From NCBI GenBank assembly GCA_002280475.1, contig NCEB01000001.1, positions 62,001 through 126,000 of the forward strand: 64,000 nt of DNA. Direction: 5' to 3'. The stretch comes from Brevundimonas subvibrioides (GTDB lineage Bacteria; Pseudomonadota; Alphaproteobacteria; Caulobacterales; Caulobacteraceae). Under the pieces are notes generated by a model, which was not told where the DNA came from, searched no databases, and saw only the letters and a list, made by a program, of their open reading frames with translations. A program made the translations under genes and the position numbers. Below, piece after piece: positions 35,746-44,806 of this stretch. Every line of letters starts with the position of its first letter. Positions within the stretch are counted from its first letter, which is position 1.

Positions 35746-37016
35746 TCCTTCTGCTGGGGCTTCTGGCCCTGTTGCTGATCCTCGGCGTGCCGGTGGCGTT
35801 CGCGCTGGGGCTCGCGTCGCTGGCGACCTTCATCTTCATGGACATCGCGCCTGTGGTGGCGTTCCAGCGGATCGCGACGGGGGTGAACGTCTTCGCCCTG
35901 ATGGCCATTCCCTTCTTCGTCTTCGCCGGCGACCTGATGCAGCAGGCGGGCATCGCCGAGCGGTTGGTGAGGGTGGCCGACGCGGCGATGGGCCGGATGC
36001 GCGGCGGCCTGGGCGTCGTCGACGTCGGCGCTTCGATGATGTTCGGCGGCGTGTCCGGCTCGGCCGTCGCCTCGGTCTCCGCGCTCGGTTCGACCCTGAT
36101 CCCGATGATGAAATCCAAGGGCTATGACGCCGACTACGCGGTCAACGTGACGTCGACCTCGGCGATCCTGGGCATCCTGATCCCGCCGTCGCACAACATG
36201 ATCATCTATGCGGCGGCGGCCGGCGTGTCGGTGTCGGTGGCGGACCTGTTCCTGGCGGGCGTCGTGCCCGGCATCGTGACCGGCATCCTGCTGGCGGCCG
36301 TCGCCTGGTTCATCGCGGTGCGACGCGGCTATCCCAAGGGAGAGTTCCCCGGCTGGCCCGCCTTCGCCCGCGCCTTCGCCGCCGCCATCCCCGGCCTGCT
36401 GACCGCCGTGATCATCTTCGGCGGCGTGCTGGGCGGGGTCTTCACCCCGACCGAAAGCTCGGCCGTGGCAGTGATCTACACCCTGGTGATCGCCTTGATC
36501 GTCTACCGCACCCTGGGCTTCCGAGGCTTCACCACGGCGGCGCAGAACGCGGTCAAGACCACGGCCATGGTCATGCTGATCATCGGCTCGGCCGCCGCCT
36601 TCGGCTGGCTGCTGGCCCTGCTGGAGGCCCCCGAGCAGCTGGCGACCCTGCTTCAGACCCTGACGGACAATCCGATCCTGATCCTGTTGATGATCAACAT
36701 CATCCTGCTGGTGCTCGGCACCTTCATGGACATGGCGCCCCTGATCGTCATCACCAGCCCGATCTTCCTGCCCGTCGCCATGGCCACGGGCATGGACCCG
36801 GTCCAGTTCGGCATCATGCTGATGCTGAACCTCGGCATCGGCCTGGTCACGCCGCCGGTGGGATCGGTGCTGTTCGTCGGCTGCGCGGTCGGCAAGATCA
36901 AGGTCGAGCAAGCGGTGAGAACGATCTGGCCCTTCTACCTGGCTCTGTTCGCGGCGCTCATGGCCATCACCTTCGTGCCGGCGCTCAGCCTGACCCTGCC
37001 GGGCCTGCTGGGCTGA
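35736..37016 (+). CDS. dctM: TRAP transporter large permease (DctM family)
   Basis: Inner-membrane permease of 426 residues with about 12 hydrophobic segments. DctM marks include VPVAFALGLASL, AIPFFVFAGDLMQQAGIAER, GGVSGSAVASVSALGSTLIP and GILIPPSHNMIIY, and GLVTPPVGSVLFVGCAV near the C-terminus. The GTG at 35736 gives the family N-terminus and overlaps dctQ. Confidence 0.92.
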   Translation: MELILLLGLLALLLILGVPVAFALGLASLATFIFMDIAPVVAFQRIATGVNVFALMAIPFFVFAGDLMQQAGIAERLVRVADAAMGRMRGGLGVVDVGASMMFGGVSGSAVASVSALGSTLIPMMKSKGYDADYAVNVTSTSAILGILIPPSHNMIIYAAAAGVSVSVADLFLAGVVPGIVTGILLAAVAWFIAVRRGYPKGEFPGWPAFARAFAAAIPGLLTAVIIFGGVLGGVFTPTESSAVAVIYTLVIALIVYRTLGFRGFTTAAQNAVKTTAMVMLIIGSAAAFGWLLALLEAPEQLATLLQTLTDNPILILLMINIILLVLGTFMDMAPLIVITSPIFLPVAMATGMDPVQFGIMLMLNLGIGLVTPPVGSVLFVGCAVGKIKVEQAVRTIWPFYLALFAALMAITFVPALSLTLPGLLG

Positions 37017-38488
37017 TGCGGCTGTCGGCCACCACGCTCGACGGGCTGCCCGCCGACGTGATCCGGCCCGCCTACGACCGCGCAAGCGTCAGGACCGGCG
37101 TCGTCCACCTGGGCATCGGCGCCTTCCATCGCGCGCACCAGGCCGACGTCTTCGACCGGGCCCTGGCCGGCGGCGATCCTCGCTGGGGCGTGCGCGGCGT
37201 GTCCCTGCGCTCGCCCGGCGTGCGCGATCAGCTCGCCACCCAAGGGGGTCTCTACAGTCTGGTCGTGAGGGACGGCGAGCGTGTGGAGACGCGCGTCGTC
37301 GGCGCGGTCGCCGAGGTCCTGGTCGCGCCGGAGAACCCCGCCGCCGTGGTCGAGGCCCTGGCCGATCCCCAGACCCACCTGGTCACCCTGACGGTCACCG
37401 AGAAGGGCTACCGCCTGGACCCGGCCTCGGGCACCCTGATCGAGAGCGATCCGGAAGTCGCCTCCGACCTGGCCTCGCTGGTCGCGCCTCGCACCGCGCC
37501 GGGATTCCTGGCGGCGGGGCTGGCCGAACGTCACGCGCGCGGGCTTGGGCCTTTGACGGTCATCAGCTGCGACAACCTCCCCCACAACGGGGCGCGCGTG
37601 AAGGACGCCGTCCTGGCCATCGCCCGGCGCCATGATCCTGCGCTGGCGGACTGGATCGAGGGCGGCTGCGCCTTCCCCCAGACCATGATCGACCGCATCG
37701 TGCCGGCCACCACGCCGGAGGATCGTCGCGAGCTCGCGGCGCGGCTCGGCGTCGACGACCACGGCATGGTCAAGACCGAGCCCTTCACCCAGTGGGTGAT
37801 CGAGGACCGCTTCGCCGGTCCGCGTCCGGACTTCGAGGCGCTAGGCGTCCAGATCACCTCGGCCGTCGGCCCCTATGAGGACGCCAAGCTGCGGCTGCTG
37901 AACGGGGCGCATTCGGCCATGGCCTATCTGGGCGGGCTGGCCGGGCTTCGGTTCGTGCACCAGGTCATCGCCGAGCCGGTCTTCGCGGCCTTCGTCGAGC
38001 GGTTGTGGGATGAAGCGGCCTCGACCCTGGACCCGCCCGCAGGACTGGATCTGTCCGCCTATCGCCGGGCGCTCAAGGCGCGTTTCGCCAATGCCGCCCT
38101 GGAGCACCGCACCCACCAGATCGCCATGGACGGATCACAAAAGCTGCCGCAGCGGCTGCTGGCGGGGGCGGCGATCCGGCTGGATCGGGGCCAGCCGATC
38201 GAGGCCGTGGCGCTGGCCGTCGCCGCCTGGATGCGCTGGCAGGACGGCCTGGACGAGACGGGAGCGGCCCATGTGGTGGACGATCCGTTCGCGGTGGAAA
38301 TGGCGCGGCTGGTCGCCCGCACGCCAGATCCCCTGGAGCGCGCCGCCACCCTGCTCTCGCTCGAGGCGGTCTTTCCGCGGCGGCTGGCTATGGACCCACG
38401 CTTCACCGCGCCGGTGATCGCCGCCTATGTCCGCCTGTCCCAGAGCGGGGCCCGCGCCGCAGCCTCGCTCGTCGGAGGCCGGGCATGA
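37016..38488 (+). CDS. uxuB: Mannitol dehydrogenase family protein, probable fructuronate reductase
   Basis: NAD-dependent polyol dehydrogenase of 490 residues. GVVHLGIGAFHRAHQA is the nucleotide-binding start; VTLTVTEKGY, SCDNLPHNG, FPQTMIDRIVP and the catalytic Lys in PYEDAKLRLLNGAHSAMAYL fit the UxuB/UxaB/MtlD group. In this context it should reduce D-fructuronate to D-mannonate; since uxaA is also here and no separate uxaB is seen, it might also reduce tagaturonate. Overlaps on both sides are 1 and 4 bases. Confidence 0.88.
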   Translation: MRLSATTLDGLPADVIRPAYDRASVRTGVVHLGIGAFHRAHQADVFDRALAGGDPRWGVRGVSLRSPGVRDQLATQGGLYSLVVRDGERVETRVVGAVAEVLVAPENPAAVVEALADPQTHLVTLTVTEKGYRLDPASGTLIESDPEVASDLASLVAPRTAPGFLAAGLAERHARGLGPLTVISCDNLPHNGARVKDAVLAIARRHDPALADWIEGGCAFPQTMIDRIVPATTPEDRRELAARLGVDDHGMVKTEPFTQWVIEDRFAGPRPDFEALGVQITSAVGPYEDAKLRLLNGAHSAMAYLGGLAGLRFVHQVIAEPVFAAFVERLWDEAASTLDPPAGLDLSAYRRALKARFANAALEHRTHQIAMDGSQKLPQRLLAGAAIRLDRGQPIEAVALAVAAWMRWQDGLDETGAAHVVDDPFAVEMARLVARTPDPLERAATLLSLEAVFPRRLAMDPRFTAPVIAAYVRLSQSGARAAASLVGGRA

Positions 38489-39975
38489 GCCTGCTCCGTC
38501 TCCACCCCGACGACGACGTGGCCGTGGTCCTGACCGACCTGGCGGCCGGAGCCTCGGTGGACGGTCTGACGCTGCGCGACGCCGTCGCCGCCGGGCACAA
38601 GGTCGCCGTCCGGGCCGTCGCCCCGGGCGCGCCCGTGCGCCGCTACGGCCAGGTCATCGGCGTCGCCGCCGCCGACATCGGGCCGGGCGACTGGGTCCAC
38701 ACCCACAATCTGACCATGAGCGAGGCCGACCGCGCTGCGGAGGTCGGCATGGATCGCCGGCCCCTGCCCGCCCCCGTCCACCCCGCGACCTGGTCCGGCT
38801 ATCGGCGCGCGGACGGCCGCTGGGGCACCCGCAACACCCTCGCCGTCCTGACCAGCGTCAACTGCTCGGCCACGGTCGCGCGCCGCATCGCCGACGCCTT
38901 CCCGGTCGACGCCCTGCCCGAGGGCGTCGACGACGTGGTCGCCTATACCCACACCGGAGGCTGCGGCGGGGCCTCGGACGGCGACGACATCCGGCTGCTG
39001 CAGCGGACGCTGGCGGGCTATGCAAGGCACCCCAACGTCGCGGGCGTCCTGATCGTCGGCCTGGGCTGCGAGGCCAATCAGATTCCGGACTGGCTGGCCA
39101 GGGAAGGCCTGACGCCGGGGCCGGCGCTGCGCACCCTGTCGATCCAGGAGGCCGGAGGGACGCTGAAGGCCATCGAGGCCGGCAAGTCGATCGTCCGTGA
39201 CCTGATCGCGGTCGCCGCCAAGGCCCGGCGCGAGCCCGCGCCGGTCTCGGGTCTGGCGGTCGGGCTCCAGTGCGGCGGTTCGGACGGATGGTCGGGCGTG
39301 ACGGCCAATCCGGCGCTGGGTCGGGCGGTGGACCGGCTGATCGCCCACGGCGGCTCGGCGATGCTGTCCGAGACGCCCGAGATCTGGGGAGCCGAACACC
39401 TGCTGCTGCGCCGCGCCGATCCGGACACGGCCCGGCGCCTGATGGACCGGCTGGCCTGGTGGCGCGATCACGCCGAGGCGAACGGCATGGCGCTGAACAA
39501 CAATCCCTCTCCCGGCAATCTGAAGGGCGGCCTGACGACCATTCTGGAGAAGTCGCTCGGCGCCGTCGCCAAGGCCGGTTCGGCGCCGCTGGAGGACGTC
39601 ATCGGCTATGCCCAGCCCCTCAGGAAACCCGGCCTGACCTTCATGGACAGCCCCGGCTACGACCCCTGTTCGGCCACCGGCCAGATCGCGTCGGGCGCCA
39701 ATCTGATCGCCTTCACCACGGGCCGGGGCTCCGTCTTCGGCTCCAAGCCCGCGCCCTGCCTCAAGATCGCGTCCAACGCCCGGCTGGCGGGCTGGATGGC
39801 CGAGGACGTCGACGTCGATGCCTCTCCGGTACTCGACGGCGAGAGCCTGGACGCGATGGGAGCGCGCATCTTCGACCGGCTGCTGTTGCTGGCGTCCGGA
39901 CAGCCCTCGGCCTCCGAAGCCCTTGGCATCGGCGACGCCGAGTTCGTGCCTTGGCAGAGGGGTGCCTATCTGTGA
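38485..39975 (+). CDS. uxaA: Altronate dehydratase
   Basis: Iron-dependent dehydratase of 496 residues, converting D-altronate to 2-keto-3-deoxygluconate in galacturonate breakdown. The N-terminal SAF-like part (LHPDDDVAVVLTDLAAGASV) is joined to the large catalytic domain with YTHTGGCGGASDGDDIRLLQ, LGCEANQIP, LQCGGSDGWSGVTANPALG and MDSPGYDPCSATGQIASG, which supply conserved Cys and acidic residues. The ATG at 38485 overlaps the previous stop by 4 bases. Confidence 0.93.
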   Translation: MSLLRLHPDDDVAVVLTDLAAGASVDGLTLRDAVAAGHKVAVRAVAPGAPVRRYGQVIGVAAADIGPGDWVHTHNLTMSEADRAAEVGMDRRPLPAPVHPATWSGYRRADGRWGTRNTLAVLTSVNCSATVARRIADAFPVDALPEGVDDVVAYTHTGGCGGASDGDDIRLLQRTLAGYARHPNVAGVLIVGLGCEANQIPDWLAREGLTPGPALRTLSIQEAGGTLKAIEAGKSIVRDLIAVAAKARREPAPVSGLAVGLQCGGSDGWSGVTANPALGRAVDRLIAHGGSAMLSETPEIWGAEHLLLRRADPDTARRLMDRLAWWRDHAEANGMALNNNPSPGNLKGGLTTILEKSLGAVAKAGSAPLEDVIGYAQPLRKPGLTFMDSPGYDPCSATGQIASGANLIAFTTGRGSVFGSKPAPCLKIASNARLAGWMAEDVDVDASPVLDGESLDAMGARIFDRLLLLASGQPSASEALGIGDAEFVPWQRGAYL

Positions 39976-41231
39976 TCCGGGCCGTGATCGTCGCCGTCGC
40001 CCTCCTCATGTCGCCCGCCCCTGTGGCGGCCACGCCGACCCGGCTGGCGGAGATCGAGGCGGCCATCCGCGACGTCGGAACCCACGCCGCCCGCGTCCTG
40101 ATCGACGAGACCGGCAAGGGCCGCGCCGACTACGACCTTCTCGCCGGCGAATGGGTCGAGTACGAACCGCACTGGCACACCGGCCAGACGGCGCTGGGTC
40201 TGATCGAGGCCTGGCGGGTCACCGGCGAGCACGAGTTCCTGTCCGCCGCGCGCCACGCCGGGGACTGGTGGATCTCCACCGAGTTCCAGCCGCCCCATCC
40301 CCTGGCGGGTCTGGTCAACGCCGCCCATGGCGACCGGCTGGGCCCACTGATCAACTTCACCACCGTGTCCGACGGCACGCCCGGCCTGTTCGCCCTCAGC
40401 CGTGCCACGGGCGATCCGAAATACGCCGACACAGCCGCCCGCTCCGGCCGCTGGCTGTTTCAGAACACCGCCGTACCGGGCCATCCGGGCCTGTTCTACA
40501 ACATCATCGAGCCCGACACCGGCGCGCTCTGGACCGACCGCTCGCCGCATCATCCCGACGCCAACCCGGCCTCTGTCAACCAGGTCGCACGGCCGAACAT
40601 CGAGGGATATCTGGCCCGCGACATGTGCCGCCATACCGGTGAGCAGACGTGGTGCGACCGGTTCCTGGCCCACGCCCGCACCGTCGTCGACCGCCAGGAC
40701 GACAATGGCCTGTGGATGGCGTTCGAGCCCAACGATCCCGACACCGGCCGCGTCCATCCGCGCTTCAACGTCTGGAACGCCGAGGCCCTGCTGGAGGCCT
40801 ATGCGCTGAGCCGCGACCCGGTCTTCCTGGAGGCGGCGCTCAAGACCGGCCGGGCGATGGCGCGGTATCAGGATCGCTGGGGCGGTTTCGCCTATGATCT
40901 GAACGTCGACGGCAGTTCGCGGCCGGGCTCCATCACCGGATCGGCCACGGCGTTTTCCGGCATCCTGTGGCTGAGGCTGCGGGACTATGGTGTGGGCGAG
41001 GAGTTCGACGCCAACATCGAGCGGTCCCTCGACTGGCTGCTGGCCAATCGGTTCGCCGCCGACCATCCCGACTCCAACCTGGCCGGGGCCATTCTGGAGA
41101 CCCGTGCCCGTACCATCGACGGCCGCGTGCGGCTGGTGGTGCGCGACATCGCCGGGGCCTTCGGCCTGCGGTTCCTGGCGATGGCCTGGCGCGACCTTCA
41201 GGGCCAGGACGTCAACGAGACCCTGCCATGA
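39972..41231 (+). CDS. Exported (alpha/alpha) toroid protein, possible uronyl-saccharide hydrolase or epimerase
   Basis: Protein of 419 residues from a GTG overlapping the uxaA stop. A signal peptide (IRAVIVAVALLMSPAPVAA) is followed by repeated helical hairpins with HWHTGQTALGLIEAWRVTGE, FTTVSDGTPGLFALSRATGD, RFNVWNAEALLEAYALSRDP and ITGSATAFSGILWLRLRDYG, the pattern of six-hairpin glycosidase-like or epimerase folds. I cannot assign it to a named family or reaction. Placement between uxaA and an exported GH2 suggests work on a uronate-containing substrate in the periplasm. Confidence 0.75.
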   Translation: MIRAVIVAVALLMSPAPVAATPTRLAEIEAAIRDVGTHAARVLIDETGKGRADYDLLAGEWVEYEPHWHTGQTALGLIEAWRVTGEHEFLSAARHAGDWWISTEFQPPHPLAGLVNAAHGDRLGPLINFTTVSDGTPGLFALSRATGDPKYADTAARSGRWLFQNTAVPGHPGLFYNIIEPDTGALWTDRSPHHPDANPASVNQVARPNIEGYLARDMCRHTGEQTWCDRFLAHARTVVDRQDDNGLWMAFEPNDPDTGRVHPRFNVWNAEALLEAYALSRDPVFLEAALKTGRAMARYQDRWGGFAYDLNVDGSSRPGSITGSATAFSGILWLRLRDYGVGEEFDANIERSLDWLLANRFAADHPDSNLAGAILETRARTIDGRVRLVVRDIAGAFGLRFLAMAWRDLQGQDVNETLP

Positions 41232-43084
41232 CGATGATCGACCGCCGCCGCCTGATCTCGGCCGGTGCCCTGACCGGTATGGCCGCCGCGACCGCGCCCC
41301 TGGCCCGCGCCCAGACCATCGGGGCGAACCCCGCTCCGACCCTGATCGGAGGCCTGCCGAACCGGGCGCGCCGTTCGCTGGATGGCCAATGGAAGCTGAT
41401 CCTCGACCCGTTCGACGTCTCGGGCCGAAAGCCCGGGGTGCGCCGGAACTTCTGGGAGGATCGCCCGACCACCGACGACGGCCCCCTGGTCGAATACGAG
41501 TGGGAGACCAGCGACGAGATCGCCGTCCCCGGCGACTGGAACACACAGTCCCCGGAACTTTTCCACTACGAAGGCCCGGCCTACTATCGCCGCGACATCG
41601 ACGGACCGCCCGCCGACGGCCGCCGCCGGTTCCTGGTGTTCGAGGCCGTCAACTATCGCAGCCGCGTCTGGCTGAACGGCGAACCGATCGCCGAGCACGA
41701 AGGGGGCTTCACCCCGTTCGAGATCGAGGTCACCGATCGCCTGCGTCCCGGCTCGAACAGCCTGGTCGTGCGCGCCGACAGCCGCCCCGGCCCCGAGACC
41801 CTGCCGGCGCTGGATTTCGACTGGAAGAACCACGGCGGCATCACCCGGTCCGTCTGGCTGGTCGACACGCCCGCGACCTTCGTCCGCGACGCCTTCGTCC
41901 GGCTGGAGGGCGGTCGGATCGTCGCCGACGTGGAGTTGGACGGACCGGGGGCGGCCGGCTCGATGGTTCGCCTCGCCGTCCCCGAACTGGGCCTGCGGCT
42001 GGACGGTGTCGCGAGCCGCGAGGGCCGCGTCCGGCTGTCCGCATCGCCGCCGCGCCGGTTGCGGCTGTGGTCGCCCGAAGCGCCGCGCCTCTACGACATC
42101 ACCGCCGAGATCGACGGCGACCGCTGGTCCGACCGCGTCGGCTTCCGAACGCTCCAGACGCGCGGGCGCGAGATCCTGCTGAACGGCCGGCCTCGCTTCC
42201 TCAAGGGCATCGCCATGCATGAGGAGCGGCTGGGCGCAGACGGCGGCCGCATCCGCACCGAGGCCGAGGCCCGCGCCCTGCTGACCGAGGTCAAGGCGCT
42301 GGGCTGCGACTTCGTCCGCCTGGCCCACTATCCCCATGGAGAGGCCACGCTGCGGCTGGCCGACGAGATGGGCCTGATCGTCTGGTCCGAGATCCCGGTC
42401 TATTGGGAGGACGTCGCCTACGCCGCGCCCGCCACCCTAGCGCTCGGACGCCAGATGATGGCGGAGATGATCGTCAGGGACCGCAACCGCTGCTCGATCG
42501 CATTCTGGTCGGTGGCCAACGAGACGCCGCAGACGCCGGAACGCCTGGGCTTTCTGAGGACCATCATCGACGACGTCCGGCGGCTGGATCCGACCCGACT
42601 GGTCACCGCCGCTCTGAACAAGAACGTCGATGTCGGCGGGGTGCGCGATGGCGAGGCGCGGCTGGTGGTGGCCGATGAACTGGGGCGCGACCTCGATGTC
42701 GTGGCCATGAACCAGTACGAGGGCTGGCACGGCCAGCGCACCCCCGCCGAGATCGATCAGGTCACCTTCGGCACGACCTGGGACAAGCCCTTGCTGATGT
42801 CCGAATTCGGGGCCGACGCCCTGCACGGCCATCGCGGCCCGCGCGAAAGCCGCTGGACCGAGGAGCACCAGGCCTGGCTCTACGAGGAGACGCTGAAGGC
42901 GATCGCGGCGTCCGGAGCCTTCGCCGGGGTCACGCCCTGGCTGCTCAAGGACTTCCGATCTCCCCGGCGCTGGCACGGCCGGTTTCAACGCGGCTGGAAC
43001 CGGAAGGGCGTGATCGACGAGCACGGCCGCCGCAAGCTGGCGTTCGACACCCTGAAGGCATTCTACGCCCGGGTCGCCGCCTGA
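41228..43084 (+). CDS. Tat-exported GH2 glycoside hydrolase, beta-glucuronidase-like
   Basis: Enzyme of 618 residues with a Tat signal (IDRRRLISAGALTGMAAATA). GH2 layout: SLDGQWKLILDPFD and VPGDWNTQSPELFHYEGPAY in the jelly roll, then a TIM barrel with acid/base E432 in WSVANETPQ and nucleophile E526 in LMSEFGADA. The glucuronate-binding NFADF block of the cytoplasmic paralogue at 28987 reads WLLKDFRSPRR here, so its specificity may differ. Last gene of the nine-gene regulator operon. Confidence 0.88.
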   Translation: MTMIDRRRLISAGALTGMAAATAPLARAQTIGANPAPTLIGGLPNRARRSLDGQWKLILDPFDVSGRKPGVRRNFWEDRPTTDDGPLVEYEWETSDEIAVPGDWNTQSPELFHYEGPAYYRRDIDGPPADGRRRFLVFEAVNYRSRVWLNGEPIAEHEGGFTPFEIEVTDRLRPGSNSLVVRADSRPGPETLPALDFDWKNHGGITRSVWLVDTPATFVRDAFVRLEGGRIVADVELDGPGAAGSMVRLAVPELGLRLDGVASREGRVRLSASPPRRLRLWSPEAPRLYDITAEIDGDRWSDRVGFRTLQTRGREILLNGRPRFLKGIAMHEERLGADGGRIRTEAEARALLTEVKALGCDFVRLAHYPHGEATLRLADEMGLIVWSEIPVYWEDVAYAAPATLALGRQMMAEMIVRDRNRCSIAFWSVANETPQTPERLGFLRTIIDDVRRLDPTRLVTAALNKNVDVGGVRDGEARLVVADELGRDLDVVAMNQYEGWHGQRTPAEIDQVTFGTTWDKPLLMSEFGADALHGHRGPRESRWTEEHQAWLYEETLKAIAASGAFAGVTPWLLKDFRSPRRWHGRFQRGWNRKGVIDEHGRRKLAFDTLKAFYARVAA

Positions 43085-43470
43085 CGCCTGGCGAAGCCTG
43101 GCCTTACGGCTCCAGCTCGATGTCCCAGTAAAGGTAACCAGTAACGCCGTATCCGTCGCGATAAGCCCCTGAGGCTGTTGATGAAAGCCGCTCCAGCGCT
43201 CGCCGAATGCGTCTCGTGGTCACCATATGGTCACCACGGTGACGGAAATCGCGGGCGACTTCAGTCACTAGCCGGAGCTTACCAGAAGCGGTGTCCCGCG
43301 TCATTCCTGATGGCTCAGATGCGCCATGAGCGGACATTGGCTCATGGCCAGAAATCCGACGTCGCCGCCGCGGTACGGGTCGCCGTTCATGGCCGCTCGG
43401 TAAACAACGTCGACATCGGCCTTAGCGGTGAGGGTCCCATTCGGCAGACAGCCGGATGGGACGATCTCGA
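43085..43470. other. Gap between the uronate locus and the CsgG operon
   Basis: About 390 bases of visibly lower GC than the flanks. One 77-codon frame on the minus strand (43104-43337) is open but has no ribosome binding site or recognisable domain and is not called. The segment also has short palindromic pieces around 43325-43345 (GCCATGAGCGGACATTGGCTCATGGC). It may be a decayed or foreign segment. Confidence 0.4.
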
Positions 43471-44148
43471 CTAGTTGGGAAATTGAGCCTGATCCTGATT
43501 GTGCTGGGGCGCGTAAGGCCCCGCCGGCAGTCCCTGACCGATCGTGTGCGTCGCCAGCAGGTTGGCCTGCTGGGTCAGCGGGATGTAGTTCGGCTTGGCC
43601 TTTTCCAGCGCGGCCATGACCGCTTGGGCTATCAGGTCAGCCAGCGGGTTGCCGGAGTTCGACGCCTGCGGGCTGTAGGACATCGCCTGGGTGTCCGTCC
43701 AAAGCGTGGCCCCGCTGTTGCAGCTCTTGAGCGTGTATTTGAACTCCACGTTGGTTGAGGTGGAGATCACGATATACTGCGAATCCCACCGGTCGATCTC
43801 GACGAACATCACCGCGTCGCAGCCGAACAGAGGCTTGAAGCGCGAAGCATCGGCCTGGTGCACCAGACCGGCGTCGGAAAGACCCTCATCGTCTAGCAGC
43901 CGCTTCACCATATGCGCGGGAAAGACGTAGTAGCCTCGTTCGGCGATGGGCCGGGAGATTGTCGAAACGAAGTAATCGGCGGCGTCCACGTTCACCGTCG
44001 TGTTGAGCGCCGGCACGACGAGAATTCCGCGTGGGCTTTCGGCCCGCATCGCCGCATAGCTTTTGGGGGCAGGTCCGGTCACACAGGCGCTCAGGGCGAA
44101 GCCGCCGAGCGCGAGGGCCGTCACGGTCAGAGCACGAACCATACGCAT
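43471..44148 (-). CDS. DUF799 (GNA1162-like) lipoprotein
   Basis: Lipoprotein of 225 residues: signal VRALTVTALALGGFALSAC, then SPRGILVVPALNTTVNVDAA, FPAHMVKRLLDDEGLSDAGL and GCDAVMFVEIDRWDSQYIV, matching the DUF799/GNA1162 family, whose fold resembles TolB-N or CsgG-type periplasmic domains. Last of four genes on the minus strand (CsgG-like, small lipoprotein, DUF4810, DUF799), an arrangement known from other Gram-negatives. Its start overlaps the DUF4810 stop by one base. Function unproven; an envelope complex is likely. Confidence 0.85.
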   Translation of the reverse strand: MRMVRALTVTALALGGFALSACVTGPAPKSYAAMRAESPRGILVVPALNTTVNVDAADYFVSTISRPIAERGYYVFPAHMVKRLLDDEGLSDAGLVHQADASRFKPLFGCDAVMFVEIDRWDSQYIVISTSTNVEFKYTLKSCNSGATLWTDTQAMSYSPQASNSGNPLADLIAQAVMAALEKAKPNYIPLTQQANLLATHTIGQGLPAGPYAPQHNQDQAQFPN

Positions 44149-44513
44149 CAGTTGCCTCCCGCGGCGGACGCGCCGCTGTTCAGACGGGCGATCACCCGAT
44201 CCATCAATCCAGCCGACTCCGGAAAACGCGTGCGCTCTTCTTCGAAGTAGCGAAGCGCCTCGGCGCTCTCGCCGTCTTCCATGTGCAGATAGCCGAGCTC
44301 CGCGAGCAGTCCAGGCGCCACGGCGTTGCGGGTGCGACCGCGCTCGATCGCCTTCTCGAGGGCGTCTTTGTAGACGCTGCGGTTCTCGGGGTTCTGCGAG
44401 TAGGCGTAAAGCGCCGGCTCGTAGTTGCCCCATTCGAACAGGGACGCCGGCGCGCAGGCCGAGGTCGCTACGGCCGCGGTCAGCACGGCGATGGTAATCA
44501 GTCGGCGGATCAT
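44148..44513 (-). CDS. DUF4810 lipoprotein
   Basis: Lipoprotein of 121 residues: signal RRLITIAVLTAAVATSAC, then SLFEWGNYEPALYAYSQNPE, the hallmark of DUF4810, and a TPR-like helical region (LLAELGYLHMEDGESAEALR). It overlaps the upstream small lipoprotein gene by 4 bases and sits between it and DUF799. Acts in the periplasm or outer membrane, in an unknown role linked to the CsgG-like protein. Confidence 0.85.
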   Translation of the reverse strand: MIRRLITIAVLTAAVATSACAPASLFEWGNYEPALYAYSQNPENRSVYKDALEKAIERGRTRNAVAPGLLAELGYLHMEDGESAEALRYFEEERTRFPESAGLMDRVIARLNSGASAAGGN

Positions 44514-44806
44514 GGGATGCGAACCTCGGCGCGGGCCCCGGCGGCCACGAAGATGGATTGGGTGTGGATGCGACGGCCGCCGAATTCGACGACCACCTCA
44601 TGGCGGCCGGGCGTCAGGGGCGCGCCTTCCGCGCCGACCGTTCCGTAAGGCCGTCCGTCCACTTGGATGGTCGCGCCCGCGGGGGCGTTGACGACGATCA
44701 GGGAGGCCGGCGCAGCGCCCTGCGCGACGTCCCGATCCGCGTAGTTCGTCACGCAACCGGTGACAGCCGCGCAGGCCAGCACGGTGACCATCAGTCTCTT
44801 CAACAT
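44510..44806 (-). CDS. Small PEGA-like lipoprotein
   Basis: Protein of 98 residues with a lipoprotein signal (LMVTVLACAAVTGC) and a beta-strand domain resembling PEGA (SLIVVNAPAGATIQVDGRPY, then LTPGRHEVVVEFGGRRI). No enzymatic residues are seen. It lies directly between the CsgG-like gene and DUF4810, with overlap at the downstream end, so it is probably another part of the same complex. Confidence 0.75.
   Translation of the reverse strand: MLKRLMVTVLACAAVTGCVTNYADRDVAQGAAPASLIVVNAPAGATIQVDGRPYGTVGAEGAPLTPGRHEVVVEFGGRRIHTQSIFVAAGARAEVRIP

Noticed and set aside
43104-43337. 77-codon minus-strand reading frame
   Set aside because: No ribosome binding site, no recognised domain and no neighbours supporting it; described only within the gap entry.
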